Shown piece by piece: positions 32,779 to 41,556 of a stretch of DNA of 64,000 nucleotides. The stretch is from Chrysiogenes arsenatis DSM 11915 (GTDB lineage Bacteria; Chrysiogenota; Chrysiogenetes; Chrysiogenales; Chrysiogenaceae). The stretch lies in the NCBI RefSeq assembly GCF_000469585.1, contig NZ_AWNK01000005.1, forward strand, positions 265,100 to 329,099, given 5' to 3'. The notes below the pieces were generated by a model that made no database searches, was not told the DNA's origin, and saw nothing but the letters and a program-made list of their open reading frames with translations. The translations under genes and the position numbers were made by a program. Numbering within the stretch: the first letter of the stretch is position 1; the number at the start of each line of letters is the position of its first letter.

Positions 32779-34419
32779 TTACCTCCCGTTCAGTTCCTCT
32801 AACGTCCGGAGAATTTCCGGCAACAGTTGTTTCTTGCGCGACAATACACCCGGAAGGCTGAATTGTCGATCACCTCTACTCGGGTAACGGAGTAATTTCT
32901 CCGCCGCCGTGTACCCTGTCGTAAGCAGCACACTTTCCTCACTGATAATATCAGTAATGAGCAACATAGCCCAATCCAAACCATTCGCCAGCCGTTCCGC
33001 TTCTAATGCTTCGAACAATGCCGGTGCCACTTCTGGCAGGTCGACCACAGTAACAACTTCAATCTGTCCAGCACCGAATTTGACACCAAACTCGGTAAAC
33101 ATTTTGAAATCAGCCGTCACCGCCTGGCGCGGCTCACGCTGCTTTAGCCCGTCGGTTGCAGCAAACAGTTCACGACCATATACCTGCGCGTCAACACCCG
33201 CTAACACGCTTAGCTCTTGAATGGCAGCTACATCCTCTGTTGTCGTCGTTGGCGACTTCATAATAACCGTATCGGCTAATACGCCGGAAAGAAGTAACAG
33301 TGCCATCGCCTGATCAAGCGCCACGCCATGTTGGCGATACAGCTGATACACCAAAGTGCACGTACTCCCGACTGGCTTGGCATAAAACGTGACCGGATTC
33401 TTCGTCCGAATCGTGCCAAGGCGGTGATGGTCGACGATTTCGCAGATTTCGCTATTCTCAGCACCATCGACCGCCTGCGTCATTTCGTTATGATCGACCA
33501 AAATCAATTTTCGCGGCGCCCGTTCAATAATATTCGAACGCGTGACCAAACCAACCAGATGGCCATCGCGCACCACCGGCACCCCTTTATGGTCAACCTT
33601 TAACAGCACGTCACGCGTTTCTTCCATATATTGATCGGGATTGACCGTTGGAATACTCGTGTTCATTACGGCCTTCGCCGGAACGCTTAACGCAAGTAAA
33701 CGCAGTGTTTCCGCCGTATCACGCGCAGAAACATATACCCAACCACGATACGCAGAAAAGTCAATATCAAGATCGTCTTCCCCTTCAATACCCGTCAGGA
33801 TAATCGCGGGAATCCCGATTTTGATAGCATGTTCGATGATATCGCGGCGCTTACCGACAATCATCACCGGCTTATCCGACAACAGTTCAATATGCTTTAC
33901 GACGCGTTCAAACGGCATCGCCGCAACCAGAAACTTCGCCCGGAACTCAGCCGTATCGCCTTCCTGATGAAAGTGCCCTTGTACGACCTGCGGAAAGTTT
34001 GCGGGGCGCAGTAAATAGTCAGGCTTTTGGGCAACTTCTTTCGTCATAAAGAAATTCGCCATTTCTAAAATACTTACGACCCCACGATAGCGCCCTGAAT
34101 CGTCGACGACCGGTGTCATGCGAATTTTGCGTTCATCAATATTCTTCATCACCTGCCAGATGGGCGTATCTTCATGCACCGTCACCACATCTTTCGCCAT
34201 AATGTCGCGCACACGTGGGAAAACATCTGCAATAAATTCTGGTGGGGTAAGTCCTGCACGATCAAAGACAAAGCGGCTTTGCTTCCCGACATTGCCGCAC
34301 CGCTTGGCCTGATAGTCATTGGCACTATCAAGGCGATTTTTTAGCGCGGCATACGCGTACGCGGAACACAGTGAGTCAGTGTCGGGATTTTTATGGCCAA
34401 TAACGTAAATCTCGCTCAT
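32779..34419 (-). CDS. ppaC: Mn-dependent inorganic pyrophosphatase with CBS-DRTGG insert
   Basis: A 546-residue family II pyrophosphatase. GHKNPDTDS at residues 7-15 and DHHRLG (about 330) provide the metal ligands of the DHH domain; the C-terminal half is DHHA2. Between them are two CBS domains ([18 protein letters not shown] and [19 protein letters not shown]) flanking a DRTGG-like region. In relatives the CBS pair binds adenine nucleotides and tunes the hydrolysis of pyrophosphate. It overlaps hemB by 4 nt; haem synthesis does not itself make PPi in this step, so the linkage may be transcriptional only. Confidence 0.9.
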   Translation of the reverse strand: MSEIYVIGHKNPDTDSLCSAYAYAALKNRLDSANDYQAKRCGNVGKQSRFVFDRAGLTPPEFIADVFPRVRDIMAKDVVTVHEDTPIWQVMKNIDERKIRMTPVVDDSGRYRGVVSILEMANFFMTKEVAQKPDYLLRPANFPQVVQGHFHQEGDTAEFRAKFLVAAMPFERVVKHIELLSDKPVMIVGKRRDIIEHAIKIGIPAIILTGIEGEDDLDIDFSAYRGWVYVSARDTAETLRLLALSVPAKAVMNTSIPTVNPDQYMEETRDVLLKVDHKGVPVVRDGHLVGLVTRSNIIERAPRKLILVDHNEMTQAVDGAENSEICEIVDHHRLGTIRTKNPVTFYAKPVGSTCTLVYQLYRQHGVALDQAMALLLLSGVLADTVIMKSPTTTTEDVAAIQELSVLAGVDAQVYGRELFAATDGLKQREPRQAVTADFKMFTEFGVKFGAGQIEVVTVVDLPEVAPALFEALEAERLANGLDWAMLLITDIISEESVLLTTGYTAAEKLLRYPSRGDRQFSLPGVLSRKKQLLPEILRTLEELNGR

Positions 34420-35402
34420 CCCTCTTGTGCCTCCCGCTGTAGACGGGCAAACTCTTTGGCATAATAGGTGATGATGATATCGGCGCCTGCCCGCTTAATG
34501 GACAGCAGGGATTCCATCATCACGCGCGTCCCATCGATCCAGCCAAGTTTTTCGCCCGCTTTTACCATCGCGTATTCACCGCTCACATGGTACGCCGCAA
34601 TCGGCGTGCTGAAGTTAGCGCGCAATTTGGCAATAATATCCAGGTAAGGGAGTGCTGGTTTTACCATCAGAATATCGGCGCCTTCTTCATAATCCAGTGA
34701 AGCTTCGATCATCGCTTCACGACTATTCGCCGGATCCATTTGATAGCTTTTACGGTCACCAGACTGTGGTGCCGAATCCGCCGCATCGCGGAACGGGCCA
34801 TAAAATGCCGAGCAATACTTCACCGCATAACTCATAATGGGAATATGCGAAAAACCCGCCTGATCTAAGCCTTGACGAATCGCGCCAATGCGCCCATCCA
34901 TCATGTCGGAAGGGGCAATCATCGAAGCACCCGCTTTAGCATGCGACACCGCTTCGCGCACCAGCAAATCGACGGTAGCGTCGTTGTCGACATCGCCATC
35001 AATCAATACTCCACAGTGGCCGTGATCCGTATATTCGCAGAGGCAGACATCGGTGATAATCATTAAATCGCTGACCGCCGCACGGATCGCCCGTACTGCC
35101 GTCTGTACAATGCCATGGTCGCAGTATCCCTCTTTCCCCAGTGGGTCTTTTTCCGCCGGGATCCCAAAAAGAATAACCGCTTTTATGCCAAGCGCGCGTA
35201 ATTCGGCACACTCTTGCACCGCAACATCCACGCTGATGCGATCCACACCGGGCATCGAACCCACCGCTTGACGAACACCCGTCCCTGGGCAAACAAAAAG
35301 CGGCATAATCAGATCATCGGTTGTCACTATCGTTTCGCGAACCATATCGCGTATCAAATTTCCTTGGCGCATGCGGCGGGGCTTTCTCAAAGAAGGTGTC
35401 AT
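34416..35402 (-). CDS. hemB: Porphobilinogen synthase (delta-aminolevulinic acid dehydratase)
   Basis: A 328-residue enzyme that joins two 5-aminolevulinate molecules into porphobilinogen for haem and corrinoid synthesis. Schiff-base lysines K195 (SYAVKY) and K248 (MVKPALPY) are present. The cysteines C120, C122 and C130 in [13 protein letters not shown] make it a zinc-type enzyme. Tetrapyrrole supply is relevant to the B12-dependent radical SAM enzymes nearby, but that is only inference. A minus-strand promoter (35447-35474) overlaps the aroF promoter. Confidence 0.95.
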   Translation of the reverse strand: MTPSLRKPRRMRQGNLIRDMVRETIVTTDDLIMPLFVCPGTGVRQAVGSMPGVDRISVDVAVQECAELRALGIKAVILFGIPAEKDPLGKEGYCDHGIVQTAVRAIRAAVSDLMIITDVCLCEYTDHGHCGVLIDGDVDNDATVDLLVREAVSHAKAGASMIAPSDMMDGRIGAIRQGLDQAGFSHIPIMSYAVKYCSAFYGPFRDAADSAPQSGDRKSYQMDPANSREAMIEASLDYEEGADILMVKPALPYLDIIAKLRANFSTPIAAYHVSGEYAMVKAGEKLGWIDGTRVMMESLLSIKRAGADIIITYYAKEFARLQREAQEG

Positions 35403-35422
35403 GATCTCTCCTAAATTTTGGC

Positions 35423-35451
35423 TTGACAGCCATTTTTGGTGCGCCTACTAT
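35423..35451 (+). promoter_or_regulatory. Promoter of the DAHP synthase leader
   Basis: Consensus TTGACA (35423-35428), exactly 17 bases, then TACTAT (35446-35451). Transcription would start near 35458, 21 bases before the leader-peptide ATG. Confidence 0.75.
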
Positions 35452-35474
35452 ACACGAAATTTCGGGAGTACCAA
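35447..35474 (-). promoter_or_regulatory. Candidate hemB promoter, overlapping the aroF promoter
   Basis: On the minus strand TTGGTA (35469-35474), 16 bases, TATAGT (35447-35452). Its -10 box occupies the same bases as the aroF -10 box, so RNA polymerase can serve only one direction at a time. The +1 would fall ~40 bases before hemB. Confidence 0.45.
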
Positions 35475-35478
35475 ACTG

Positions 35479-35547
35479 ATGAGTACAAAAATAACTACGA
35501 AACAACCTCACTCTCTCGCGTTTTTTTGGCAGTATTACTTTAGGTAA
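35479..35547 (+). CDS. Aromatic-amino-acid leader peptide of the DAHP synthase gene
   Basis: A 22-codon reading frame, MSTKITTKQPHSLAFFWQYY plus Phe-Arg, preceded by GGGAG 10 bases upstream. Seven consecutive codons read Phe-Phe-Trp-Gln-Tyr-Tyr-Phe, sensing all three end products of the aromatic pathway. It lies just after a strong promoter and ends 32 bases before the first of two terminators. This is the pattern of ribosome-mediated attenuation, as in trp and phe leaders: stalling when charged tRNA is scarce would disrupt the terminators and allow aroF expression. Confidence 0.8.
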   Translation: MSTKITTKQPHSLAFFWQYYFR

Positions 35548-35578
35548 TCTGCCTGTCGCACCCTGACGAGCCACCCCT

Positions 35579-35620
35579 CGCCGCGAACAGGCCACGTGCT
35601 TGTTCGCGGCGTTTTGCGTT
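35579..35620 (+). terminator. First leader terminator/attenuator of aroF
   Basis: CGCCGCGAACA (35579-35589) pairs perfectly with TGTTCGCGGCG (35601-35611), 11 bp with an 11-base loop, followed by TTTTGCGTTT. It lies 32 bases after the leader-peptide stop. Confidence 0.75.
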
Positions 35621-35631
35621 TATCGACCCAC

Positions 35632-35669
35632 ACGCCGTGAAGCCACCCTTCACGGCGTTTTTTATTTTT
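35632..35669 (+). terminator. Second leader terminator/attenuator of aroF
   Basis: ACGCCGTGAAG (35632-35642) pairs perfectly with CTTCACGGCGT (35648-35658), 11 bp around 5 bases, followed by TTTTTATTTTT. It is a strong intrinsic terminator only ~20 bases before the aroF start codon, in a place where only attenuation makes sense. Confidence 0.85.
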
Positions 35670-35689
35670 GCATTTAAGGAGTCTACACC

Positions 35690-36706
35690 ATGGTTATTGT
35701 CCTCAAGTCCACCGCTACCGTCCAAGACCGCGAAGCATTAGCCGAAAAAGTGACCGCCCTTGGATTCACCCCCCACCTGATTATCGGTGAAGAGCGCACC
35801 ATCATTGGTGCCGTCGGCATCAGTGGTAACCGTGACCAGATTTTCGATCTGATCAAGCATCCTGCTGTCGACAACGTCGTCCCCATTCAAAAACCCTATA
35901 AACTCGCCAGCATGGAAACTCGCACCACGCCATCTGTCATCCAAGTCGGTGAAGCCCGTTTTGGCAATGGATTCGCGTCCATTATTGCTGGGCCATGCAG
36001 CGTGGAAAACGAAGAACAAATGGTGGAAACTGCCAAAGGGGTAAAGCTAGCTGGAGCCAAAGCGCTGCGCGGCGGAGCCTTTAAGCCACGCACCAGCCCC
36101 TACGCCTTCCAAGGCCTTGGCGAAGAAGGGTTGAAACTCCTGAAAGTGGCGTCTCAAGAAACCGGACTTCCCATCGTTACGGAAGTGATGAACCCACGCG
36201 ATCTCGACCTTGTCGAACGGTATGCCGACATCATTCAGATCGGCGCACGCAATGTCCAAAACTTTTCCCTGCTGAAACTCATCGGACAAACACGCAAGCC
36301 AGCACTCCTCAAACGCGGCATGGCGACCAGCATCGAAGAGTTCCTCATGAGCGCCGAATACATCCTTTCGGAAGGCAATCAGCAAGTCATTCTCTGCGAA
36401 CGTGGCATCCGCACATTTGAAACGGCTACGCGCAACACCCTTGACCTGAGCGCCATCCCTGTCTTGCAACAACGGACACACCTCCCGATCATTATCGACC
36501 CCAGCCATGCGACCGGCTACGCATCACTCGTGCCGAGCATGTCGCGTGCGGCCATTGCCGCCGGAGCCGATGGCCTGATCATTGAAGTCCACAACAATCC
36601 CGAAAAAGCTTTGTGTGATGGGCCGCAAAGCCTCAACATTGAACAATTCGCTCAACTGATGCGCGAAATGGAAAAAATTGGTGCGGTTGTCGGAAAAGTC
36701 CTTTAG
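35690..36706 (+). CDS. aroF: 3-deoxy-7-phosphoheptulonate (DAHP) synthase with N-terminal ACT-like domain
   Basis: A 338-residue enzyme of the Thermotoga/Bacillus (type I-beta) group, which joins phosphoenolpyruvate and erythrose-4-phosphate at the entry to aromatic synthesis. Residues 1-~70 form a ferredoxin-like regulatory domain ([17 protein letters not shown]), the site of tyrosine/phenylalanine feedback in relatives. The barrel shows [44 protein letters not shown] and DPSHATG. Ribosome site AAGGAG. It is preceded by an attenuator, so it is probably controlled both by end-product binding and by tRNA charging. It supplies tyrosine, which the polyene operon's ammonia-lyase may consume. Confidence 0.93.
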   Translation: MVIVLKSTATVQDREALAEKVTALGFTPHLIIGEERTIIGAVGISGNRDQIFDLIKHPAVDNVVPIQKPYKLASMETRTTPSVIQVGEARFGNGFASIIAGPCSVENEEQMVETAKGVKLAGAKALRGGAFKPRTSPYAFQGLGEEGLKLLKVASQETGLPIVTEVMNPRDLDLVERYADIIQIGARNVQNFSLLKLIGQTRKPALLKRGMATSIEEFLMSAEYILSEGNQQVILCERGIRTFETATRNTLDLSAIPVLQQRTHLPIIIDPSHATGYASLVPSMSRAAIAAGADGLIIEVHNNPEKALCDGPQSLNIEQFAQLMREMEKIGAVVGKVL

Positions 36707-36771
36707 CCGATGGTGTCTGTGAGAAAGCTGCGCTACAATCATCCACATGATCTGTGGAGGTTGTCGCTCGC

Positions 36772-36963
36772 ATGAAAAAAATTGTCCAACTTGATAGTGT
36801 TCGCAAGAAAAAACAAAAACAGCCACCCCAGCAAACCACTGGGGTGGCAATAACAACGTCGTGGCAAGAGTGGTTCCAAGCCATCGGCATTAAAGGGTGG
36901 ATTGTTATCGTTGTCGTGCTTGTCTTCGGATGGCACTTTTTTAGCGGCCTATTGGGGTGGTAA
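36772..36963 (+). CDS. Small single-pass membrane protein
   Basis: A 63-residue protein: a Lys/Gln-rich cytoplasmic start (VRKKKQKQPPQQ), an amphipathic stretch with Trp, then one transmembrane helix (WIVIVVVLVFGWHFF). No family recognised. The ATG at 36772 has GGAGG 11 bases upstream; a GTG at 36754 is possible. It is followed 4 bases later by a zinc-finger-like gene. Confidence 0.55.
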   Translation: MKKIVQLDSVRKKKQKQPPQQTTGVAITTSWQEWFQAIGIKGWIVIVVVLVFGWHFFSGLLGW

Positions 36964-36967
36964 GAAC

Positions 36968-37183
36968 ATGACCGATGCCGAACGATCCCAAATCAAAGCC
37001 AGTATTGCAACCATGGTCACCCAGCTTCAGCACGACATTGACGTGCTCGCGACGAACACCAAAATCGACTCGCCATCCTTTGGCGAATGCCACATCTGCG
37101 CGGACACCCTTGACATGAAACGATTACTCTGGATGCCAGACACGAATACTTGCATCCAGTACGCCCGTGAGCTGGAAAAATAA
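36968..37183 (+). CDS. Small DksA/TraR-like protein with degenerate zinc finger
   Basis: A 71-residue protein. A helical N-terminus is followed by GECHICADTLDMKRLLWMPDTNTCIQYARELE cut into the DksA/TraR pattern 'C-x2-C ... P....C-x2-C': the first three Cys are present, but the fourth is Tyr. DksA-type proteins enter the RNA polymerase secondary channel, but this one lacks the long coiled-coil, so that role is doubtful. It may be cotranscribed with the small membrane protein. Confidence 0.5.
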   Translation: MTDAERSQIKASIATMVTQLQHDIDVLATNTKIDSPSFGECHICADTLDMKRLLWMPDTNTCIQYARELEK

Positions 37184-37198
37184 ACCTCTCTTTTCGGC

Positions 37199-37789
37199 TC
37201 ACTTTAGAGCGTCCTGAGTGAGTTCATCTTCCAGACGCCGGATTGCGGCGACCAAATTACGAAAACTGGGTGAACGTTCGTTCTCTACTCTCAGGTGCTG
37301 GCCAATAGCTCTCGAACCGGCAACTTTTTCATAGCGCTGTTTTGTCAACGCTTTCAGCTCTCTACTTGGACTCCCGAGCTGATCCGGCTCGCGATACTTT
37401 TGGGTCTGCTGCCACTTTGCCAGCCCGCGAAGCTGGAGTGCCTGCTCGACAGCGTGCAAATCTGCAAGGTAAAATGATTCCAATTCCCGACACGCAATAC
37501 GAACAAGGCATTTATCGGCCTTACCCGTCTCACGACAGAGTTCAAGTAATCTTCCTTTGACCGCAGTGCAGTCGGGGTGACTATCTAAGTCGCGTAGAAC
37601 GACAAATCGAGCCTGACTATTCTGGTACGCCCGAATTTTGCGTACCAACTGCTTTTCCAAATCTTGCTTACCTTCAAAGGGGATGCAACGGAACTTAATG
37701 CCGGCATCAGCATTCAGTAAGCGCGGCAACAGCGATTCTAGCAGGGCTTTAGCAGAGGGCTCTTCGAGCAGGAACACTAACTCTTTCAT
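37199..37789 (-). CDS. DUF4276 family protein (TOPRIM-like)
   Basis: A 196-residue protein. KELVFLLEEPSAKALLESLLPRLL has the early Glu of TOPRIM-like folds, and FVVLRDLDSHPDC supplies the D-x-D pair typical of metal-dependent nucleases. C-terminal part: ACRELESFYLAD. It overlaps the ATPase gene by 4 nt and follows it on the same strand. AAA-ATPase plus TOPRIM/DUF4276 pairs resemble OLD- and PARIS-type defence modules, so it is probably the effector nuclease. Confidence 0.72.
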   Translation of the reverse strand: MKELVFLLEEPSAKALLESLLPRLLNADAGIKFRCIPFEGKQDLEKQLVRKIRAYQNSQARFVVLRDLDSHPDCTAVKGRLLELCRETGKADKCLVRIACRELESFYLADLHAVEQALQLRGLAKWQQTQKYREPDQLGSPSRELKALTKQRYEKVAGSRAIGQHLRVENERSPSFRNLVAAIRRLEDELTQDALK

Positions 37790-38979
37790 AGAGGGTCGAC
37801 CCCATCAAAGAAACCTTGTTTCCATAAATACCCGAGTTGATCACCTTCGGCAATATACGCGGCGATCTGATTGTTATCTTTGGCTCGGTGGATATGTGTG
37901 CAACCGTCCACCTTTACGAGCCAGCACACTTCTTCTATTTCTAGTGCATTGAGGAAATCAGGGGAGTGGGTGGTGACAAAGACCTGACCTCCACGGTTGG
38001 CATAACTCCGAAACTCTTCAGCAAGTTCTGACATTAACTGTGGGTAGAGCTGGTTTTCCGGCTCCTCTACACAGAGCAGAGGGTGAGGCTTGGGATCGTA
38101 AAGCAGCACAAGATAGGCAAACATCTTGATGGTACCATCCGACACATAGCGATCAAGAAAAGGGGTTTTAAATGAACCATCCTGAAACTTTAGCGTGAGA
38201 TACCCATCATCCATGAGCTTCGGCTCAACCGACGCGATGCCGGGAACACGTTTCGCCATGATAGCGAGAATACGATCGAAAATAGCTGAGTGTTCCTCGT
38301 GCAGATAGCGCGCCACCAATGGCAAATTGTCACCAGTTTGCGAGAGGTGCTCCGTTTCGCCTGCGGCATCTTTACGGCCGCGTGCCGCGCTAATATGAAA
38401 GTCTGACACATGCCAATTTTCAATGAGGCGGCGAAAGGCATTCGCTGCCTTAAAGCGCTCGAATTGTCCCAGCCCTTTGATTGCGAGTGTTTCAGGCGCA
38501 ACTTTTTGCGTTTCGCGCTCAAGCTCCTCATCGGCTTTACTGAAGTCTTCTTCATTCGTAATCGCAAATCCTTCACCATTTTCAAAGTTAAGGAAATGAA
38601 AAGGACTCCCATATTGACCGCGTTTGTAACGCAATATTTCTTTCAGCACTACAGGGGAACCGCTCTGCTCACCGATTTCCAGCGAGTACGTCACGAGTCG
38701 TTTCTTTTTGGCTATTACCATGCGATACTGAATTTCGATAAGGATAGTATCTGATTGCGGATTGCAGCCACGACTTAATACTTCGACAAAACGTCCACGC
38801 TTATCGAGTGCCTGGCGAACATTTCCTTTCAGACAGTCATGTAAAAAGCCGAAAATGTCAAACAGAGTCGACTTACCTGTACCGTTCGCACCCACAACCA
38901 CAAGAAAAGCTGGAATATCTTTTAAGTGTACGTCGCGGAATGCCTTGAAATTTTTCAAGCGGATGGATTCGATTTTCAT
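37786..38979 (-). CDS. AAA ATPase (AAA_21/OLD-like), partner of DUF4276 protein
   Basis: A 397-residue ABC/SMC-type ATPase. Walker A VGANGTGKSTLFD lies at residues 31-43, Walker B LLCVEEPENQLYP at ~300, and the H-loop VTTHSPDFLNALE near 340. Between them lies a variable sensor region. The start IESIRLKNFKAFRDVHL is typical of overcoming-lysogenisation-defect-like proteins. With the TOPRIM-like partner it likely detects a phage trigger and activates cleavage; this is inferred from gene pairing, not shown. Confidence 0.8.
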   Translation of the reverse strand: MKIESIRLKNFKAFRDVHLKDIPAFLVVVGANGTGKSTLFDIFGFLHDCLKGNVRQALDKRGRFVEVLSRGCNPQSDTILIEIQYRMVIAKKKRLVTYSLEIGEQSGSPVVLKEILRYKRGQYGSPFHFLNFENGEGFAITNEEDFSKADEELERETQKVAPETLAIKGLGQFERFKAANAFRRLIENWHVSDFHISAARGRKDAAGETEHLSQTGDNLPLVARYLHEEHSAIFDRILAIMAKRVPGIASVEPKLMDDGYLTLKFQDGSFKTPFLDRYVSDGTIKMFAYLVLLYDPKPHPLLCVEEPENQLYPQLMSELAEEFRSYANRGGQVFVTTHSPDFLNALEIEEVCWLVKVDGCTHIHRAKDNNQIAAYIAEGDQLGYLWKQGFFDGVDPL

Positions 38980-39152
38980 TCCTTGCTCCTTTATATCCTT
39001 GTGGTGGCTACGTTATTGGTTTTACATTTGGATGACAGGAAAAGAATTTTTAAAATAGCTTCGCGACACCAAACTGTTTTGTGCCTGATTTTGCATGAAT
39101 AATTCTCCTTCGCAAGCAATTCCTTGCAATTTTAGCCATTCCCCACTACGGA

Positions 39153-39815
39153 ATGGCAGCAGTAAAAATATCTGGGCGAAAAAAAGCTAAAATAGAAGGC
39201 AAGCATGTTCATCAACAAACGCATCCGCGAAATCGAAAAGTAAAAACAGTGTTTACATCTCCTTTTCCCGATCACCATTTCGCATTGCTGATGCACCATG
39301 CACAACAGGGCTGTCAAACGCACTATCACCAACTCCTCACAGAAATAGCACCTTATCTGCGCAGCTATTTTGCCACGCGCGTGCCAGAGGGTGAAGGGGA
39401 AGATTTGGTGCAGGAAACCCTGCTGGCTATCCACCGCTCCAGCCACACGTTCAATACTGAACGGTCGTTTAAAAACTGGATGTTCGCCATCGCCAGCTAC
39501 AAGTTGGCCGACTTCCTGCGCGACCATTACCGGCACGAGCGACGACAGGTTAATCTCGACGAAGCCGCAGCAGTGGCAATCCCTTCCGACGAAATGCTTT
39601 TTGATGACCGCGAACAACTCATAAAAATTCTTGCAACTTTACCCGAAAAACAACGAACCATTCTACAGATGCTAAAACTCGAAGGGCATTCCACGCGCGA
39701 AGTCGCGCGCGCACTCGGAATGAGCGAAACAGCAGTGAAAACCGCCGCACACCGAGCCTTACAAGAACTGGCCCACACGGCGATAAAAGAGGAGAAATAC
39801 CATGCGCACCGATGA
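39153..39815 (+). CDS. ECF-type RNA polymerase sigma factor
   Basis: Up to 220 residues. Region 2 reads DLVQETLLAIHRSSHTF ... FKNWMFAIASYKLADFLRD, which melts and recognises the -10 element; region 4 reads LPEKQRTILQMLKLEGHSTREVARALGMSETAVKTAAHRAL for the -35 element. The partner downstream is NrsF-like, placing it with Caulobacter SigF-type factors that answer heavy-metal or redox stress. The start is doubtful: the ATG at 39153 lies in a hairpin (GCCATTCC at 39135-39142 pairs with GGAATGGC at 39150-39157) and the first ~35 residues look non-conserved, so a GTG at 39249 or a later ATG may be used. Confidence 0.85.
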   Translation: MAAVKISGRKKAKIEGKHVHQQTHPRNRKVKTVFTSPFPDHHFALLMHHAQQGCQTHYHQLLTEIAPYLRSYFATRVPEGEGEDLVQETLLAIHRSSHTFNTERSFKNWMFAIASYKLADFLRDHYRHERRQVNLDEAAAVAIPSDEMLFDDREQLIKILATLPEKQRTILQMLKLEGHSTREVARALGMSETAVKTAAHRALQELAHTAIKEEKYHAHR

Positions 39816-40470
39816 CCTGATCGCACAATTAGCTGCTGCTGGCGCTCGTCCGCCACTTCCATCTCCCGCAAAAACCATCACTTACTGGGTAGGCGGGCTG
39901 GGGCTCTATTTCTTGGTGCTCATTTTTTGGCATGGCGCACGACCTGATTTGGCCGAAAAACTCCAACAAACGCTCTTCTGGGGCGAGCTGACGATTATGC
40001 TTGCCATCACCACCAGCGCTCTGTGGGTTGCCGGATGGCTCGCGCTCCCCGATGGCGTGGATAGCCGTTGGAAACGGTTGCTACCACTGTTACCACTTAT
40101 CTTACTTGCGGGAACGCTTCTCTACGCCACCACCGCGCCCGATGCTCTGAGCCTGAGCGAGTGCCTACGCAATCACCATTTCGATTGTCTGGCGCGCGTT
40201 CTCTTGTACGCCATCCTCCCAGCACTTTGGATGACCGTGGCAATTCGTCGGGGCGCACCCACAAAACCACGCTGGGCCGGAGCAATGATCGGCCTCGCCG
40301 CTACTTCCGGTGGCTATATCCTGCTACGCATTACCGAAGCCAGCGACGATCCAACACAACTGATCGTTTGGCACTTTTTCCCGGTGATTCTTCTTACCCT
40401 CCTCGGCGGAGCATTCGGACGCTCTTTGTTTGCGGCAGTGTGGAAAAAAAAGAACCATAAAATTCCTTAA
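39802..40470 (+). CDS. nrsF: NrsF-like anti-sigma factor (DUF1109)
   Basis: A 222-residue membrane protein with six hydrophobic segments, characteristic of DUF1109/NrsF. It overlaps the sigma gene by 14 nt, the usual sigma/anti-sigma order. In Caulobacter NrsF two conserved periplasmic cysteines control the release of SigF under chromate or cadmium stress; here C121 and C129 lie in SLSECLRNHHFDCL between helices. The cytoplasmic N-terminus (MRTDDLIAQLAAA) would bind the sigma factor. Confidence 0.83.
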   Translation: MRTDDLIAQLAAAGARPPLPSPAKTITYWVGGLGLYFLVLIFWHGARPDLAEKLQQTLFWGELTIMLAITTSALWVAGWLALPDGVDSRWKRLLPLLPLILLAGTLLYATTAPDALSLSECLRNHHFDCLARVLLYAILPALWMTVAIRRGAPTKPRWAGAMIGLAATSGGYILLRITEASDDPTQLIVWHFFPVILLTLLGGAFGRSLFAAVWKKKNHKIP

Positions 40471-40515
40471 ATCAGGGTCGCGCATATTTTTAATCCGTTA
40501 CCGTAAAAATATCGC

Positions 40516-40540
40516 GTAACCTTTGCGTGTGTCCCGCGAA
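40516..40540 (+). promoter_or_regulatory. Candidate ECF-sigma promoter of the arsS-like operon
   Basis: GTAACC (40516-40521) and CGAA (40537-40540), spaced by 15 bases, lie 39 bases before the arsS-like ATG. SigF of Caulobacter is reported to use GTAACC with CGAA at about 16 bases, so the sigma/NrsF pair upstream could read it. GTTAC (40498-40502) and GTAAC also form an inverted repeat. Confidence 0.45.
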
Positions 40541-40578
40541 TCACGTTTGAGAAGAGAACATTACTCCGGAGAACCAAT

Positions 40579-41556
40579 ATGACGAACTTGACGGCCACTA
40601 CCCCACTTACATTCAACCAAACTCTTGCGGAACAGATCATTGCGTTGCGCCGAGCCACCATCACCACCATGCAGATCAACCTTGGCAAGACCTGCAATCA
40701 GACGTGTCGACACTGCCACGTCGCGGCGGGGCCACACCGTACCGAAAGCATGAACCGCGAAACTGCCGAACGGATTCTCACCTTGCTTGCGGCCAGCCCC
40801 ACCGTTACCACGCTTGATATTACCGGCGGCGCGCCTGAGATCAACCCCAACTTTCGCTTTTTAGTAAGCGAAGCGCGAAAGCTGGGCAAACATGTGCTAA
40901 ATCGCTGCAATCTCACCGTTCTTTTTGAAGCGGGGCAAGAGGATACGGCGTCGTTTCTCGCGGAACAACACGTGGAGGTCATCGCCTCCCTCCCCTGCTA
41001 TCTCGAAGAGAACGTCTGCCAGCAACGTGGCGACGGCGTGTTTGCCAAAAGCATCGCCGCGCTGCAACTCCTCAACAGCCTAGGATACGGTACGGTTGAT
41101 TCGCTGCTACGGCTGAATCTCGTCTACAACCCCAGCGGTGGATTTTTGCCACCCGCGCAAAATAAACTCGAAGACGCCTACAAAGCGCACCTTGGCGAGC
41201 ACTACGGCATCGTGTTCAATAATCTCTATACCATTGCCAATATGCCCATCACCCGCTACCGCGATCTACTCCAGCATGAAGGGGCGCTCGATGGATATTT
41301 ACAGCTATTGCGCGATAATTTTAACCTCGCCGCTGCGCACCACCTGATGTGCACCAGCCAGATATCCATTGGCTACGATGGCACACTCTATGACTGCGAT
41401 TTTAACCAAGCATTGGAGTTACCCGCCGGAAATCAACTGGCGACGATATTTGATATCGCGTCACTGAACGAAATAACGCACAACATTGCCACCGCCGAAC
41501 ACTGCTTTGGCTGTACAGCAGGAGCGGGAAGCTCTTGCGGGGGAGCGCTGGCGTGA
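40579..41556 (+). CDS. arsS: ArsS-like radical SAM protein (DUF3641 C-terminus)
   Basis: A 325-residue radical SAM enzyme with C39, C43 and C46 in CNQTCRHC; ITGGAPE is the GGE-type SAM motif. The C-terminal DUF3641 holds further cysteines (CTSQISIGYDGTLYDCDFN and the end HCFGCTAGAGSSCGG), typical of proteins annotated 'arsenosugar biosynthesis radical SAM ArsS'. Some relatives are selenoproteins at the terminal SSxGG; here the codon is TGC (Cys). It probably acts on arsenicals or related small molecules. GGAG precedes the ATG. Confidence 0.85.
   Translation: MTNLTATTPLTFNQTLAEQIIALRRATITTMQINLGKTCNQTCRHCHVAAGPHRTESMNRETAERILTLLAASPTVTTLDITGGAPEINPNFRFLVSEARKLGKHVLNRCNLTVLFEAGQEDTASFLAEQHVEVIASLPCYLEENVCQQRGDGVFAKSIAALQLLNSLGYGTVDSLLRLNLVYNPSGGFLPPAQNKLEDAYKAHLGEHYGIVFNNLYTIANMPITRYRDLLQHEGALDGYLQLLRDNFNLAAAHHLMCTSQISIGYDGTLYDCDFNQALELPAGNQLATIFDIASLNEITHNIATAEHCFGCTAGAGSSCGGALA

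Noticed and set aside
40579-41556. Possible selenocysteine codon in the ArsS-like gene
   Set aside because: The terminal SSxGG position is a plain TGC codon, and the only TGA is the true stop four codons later; no selenoprotein here.
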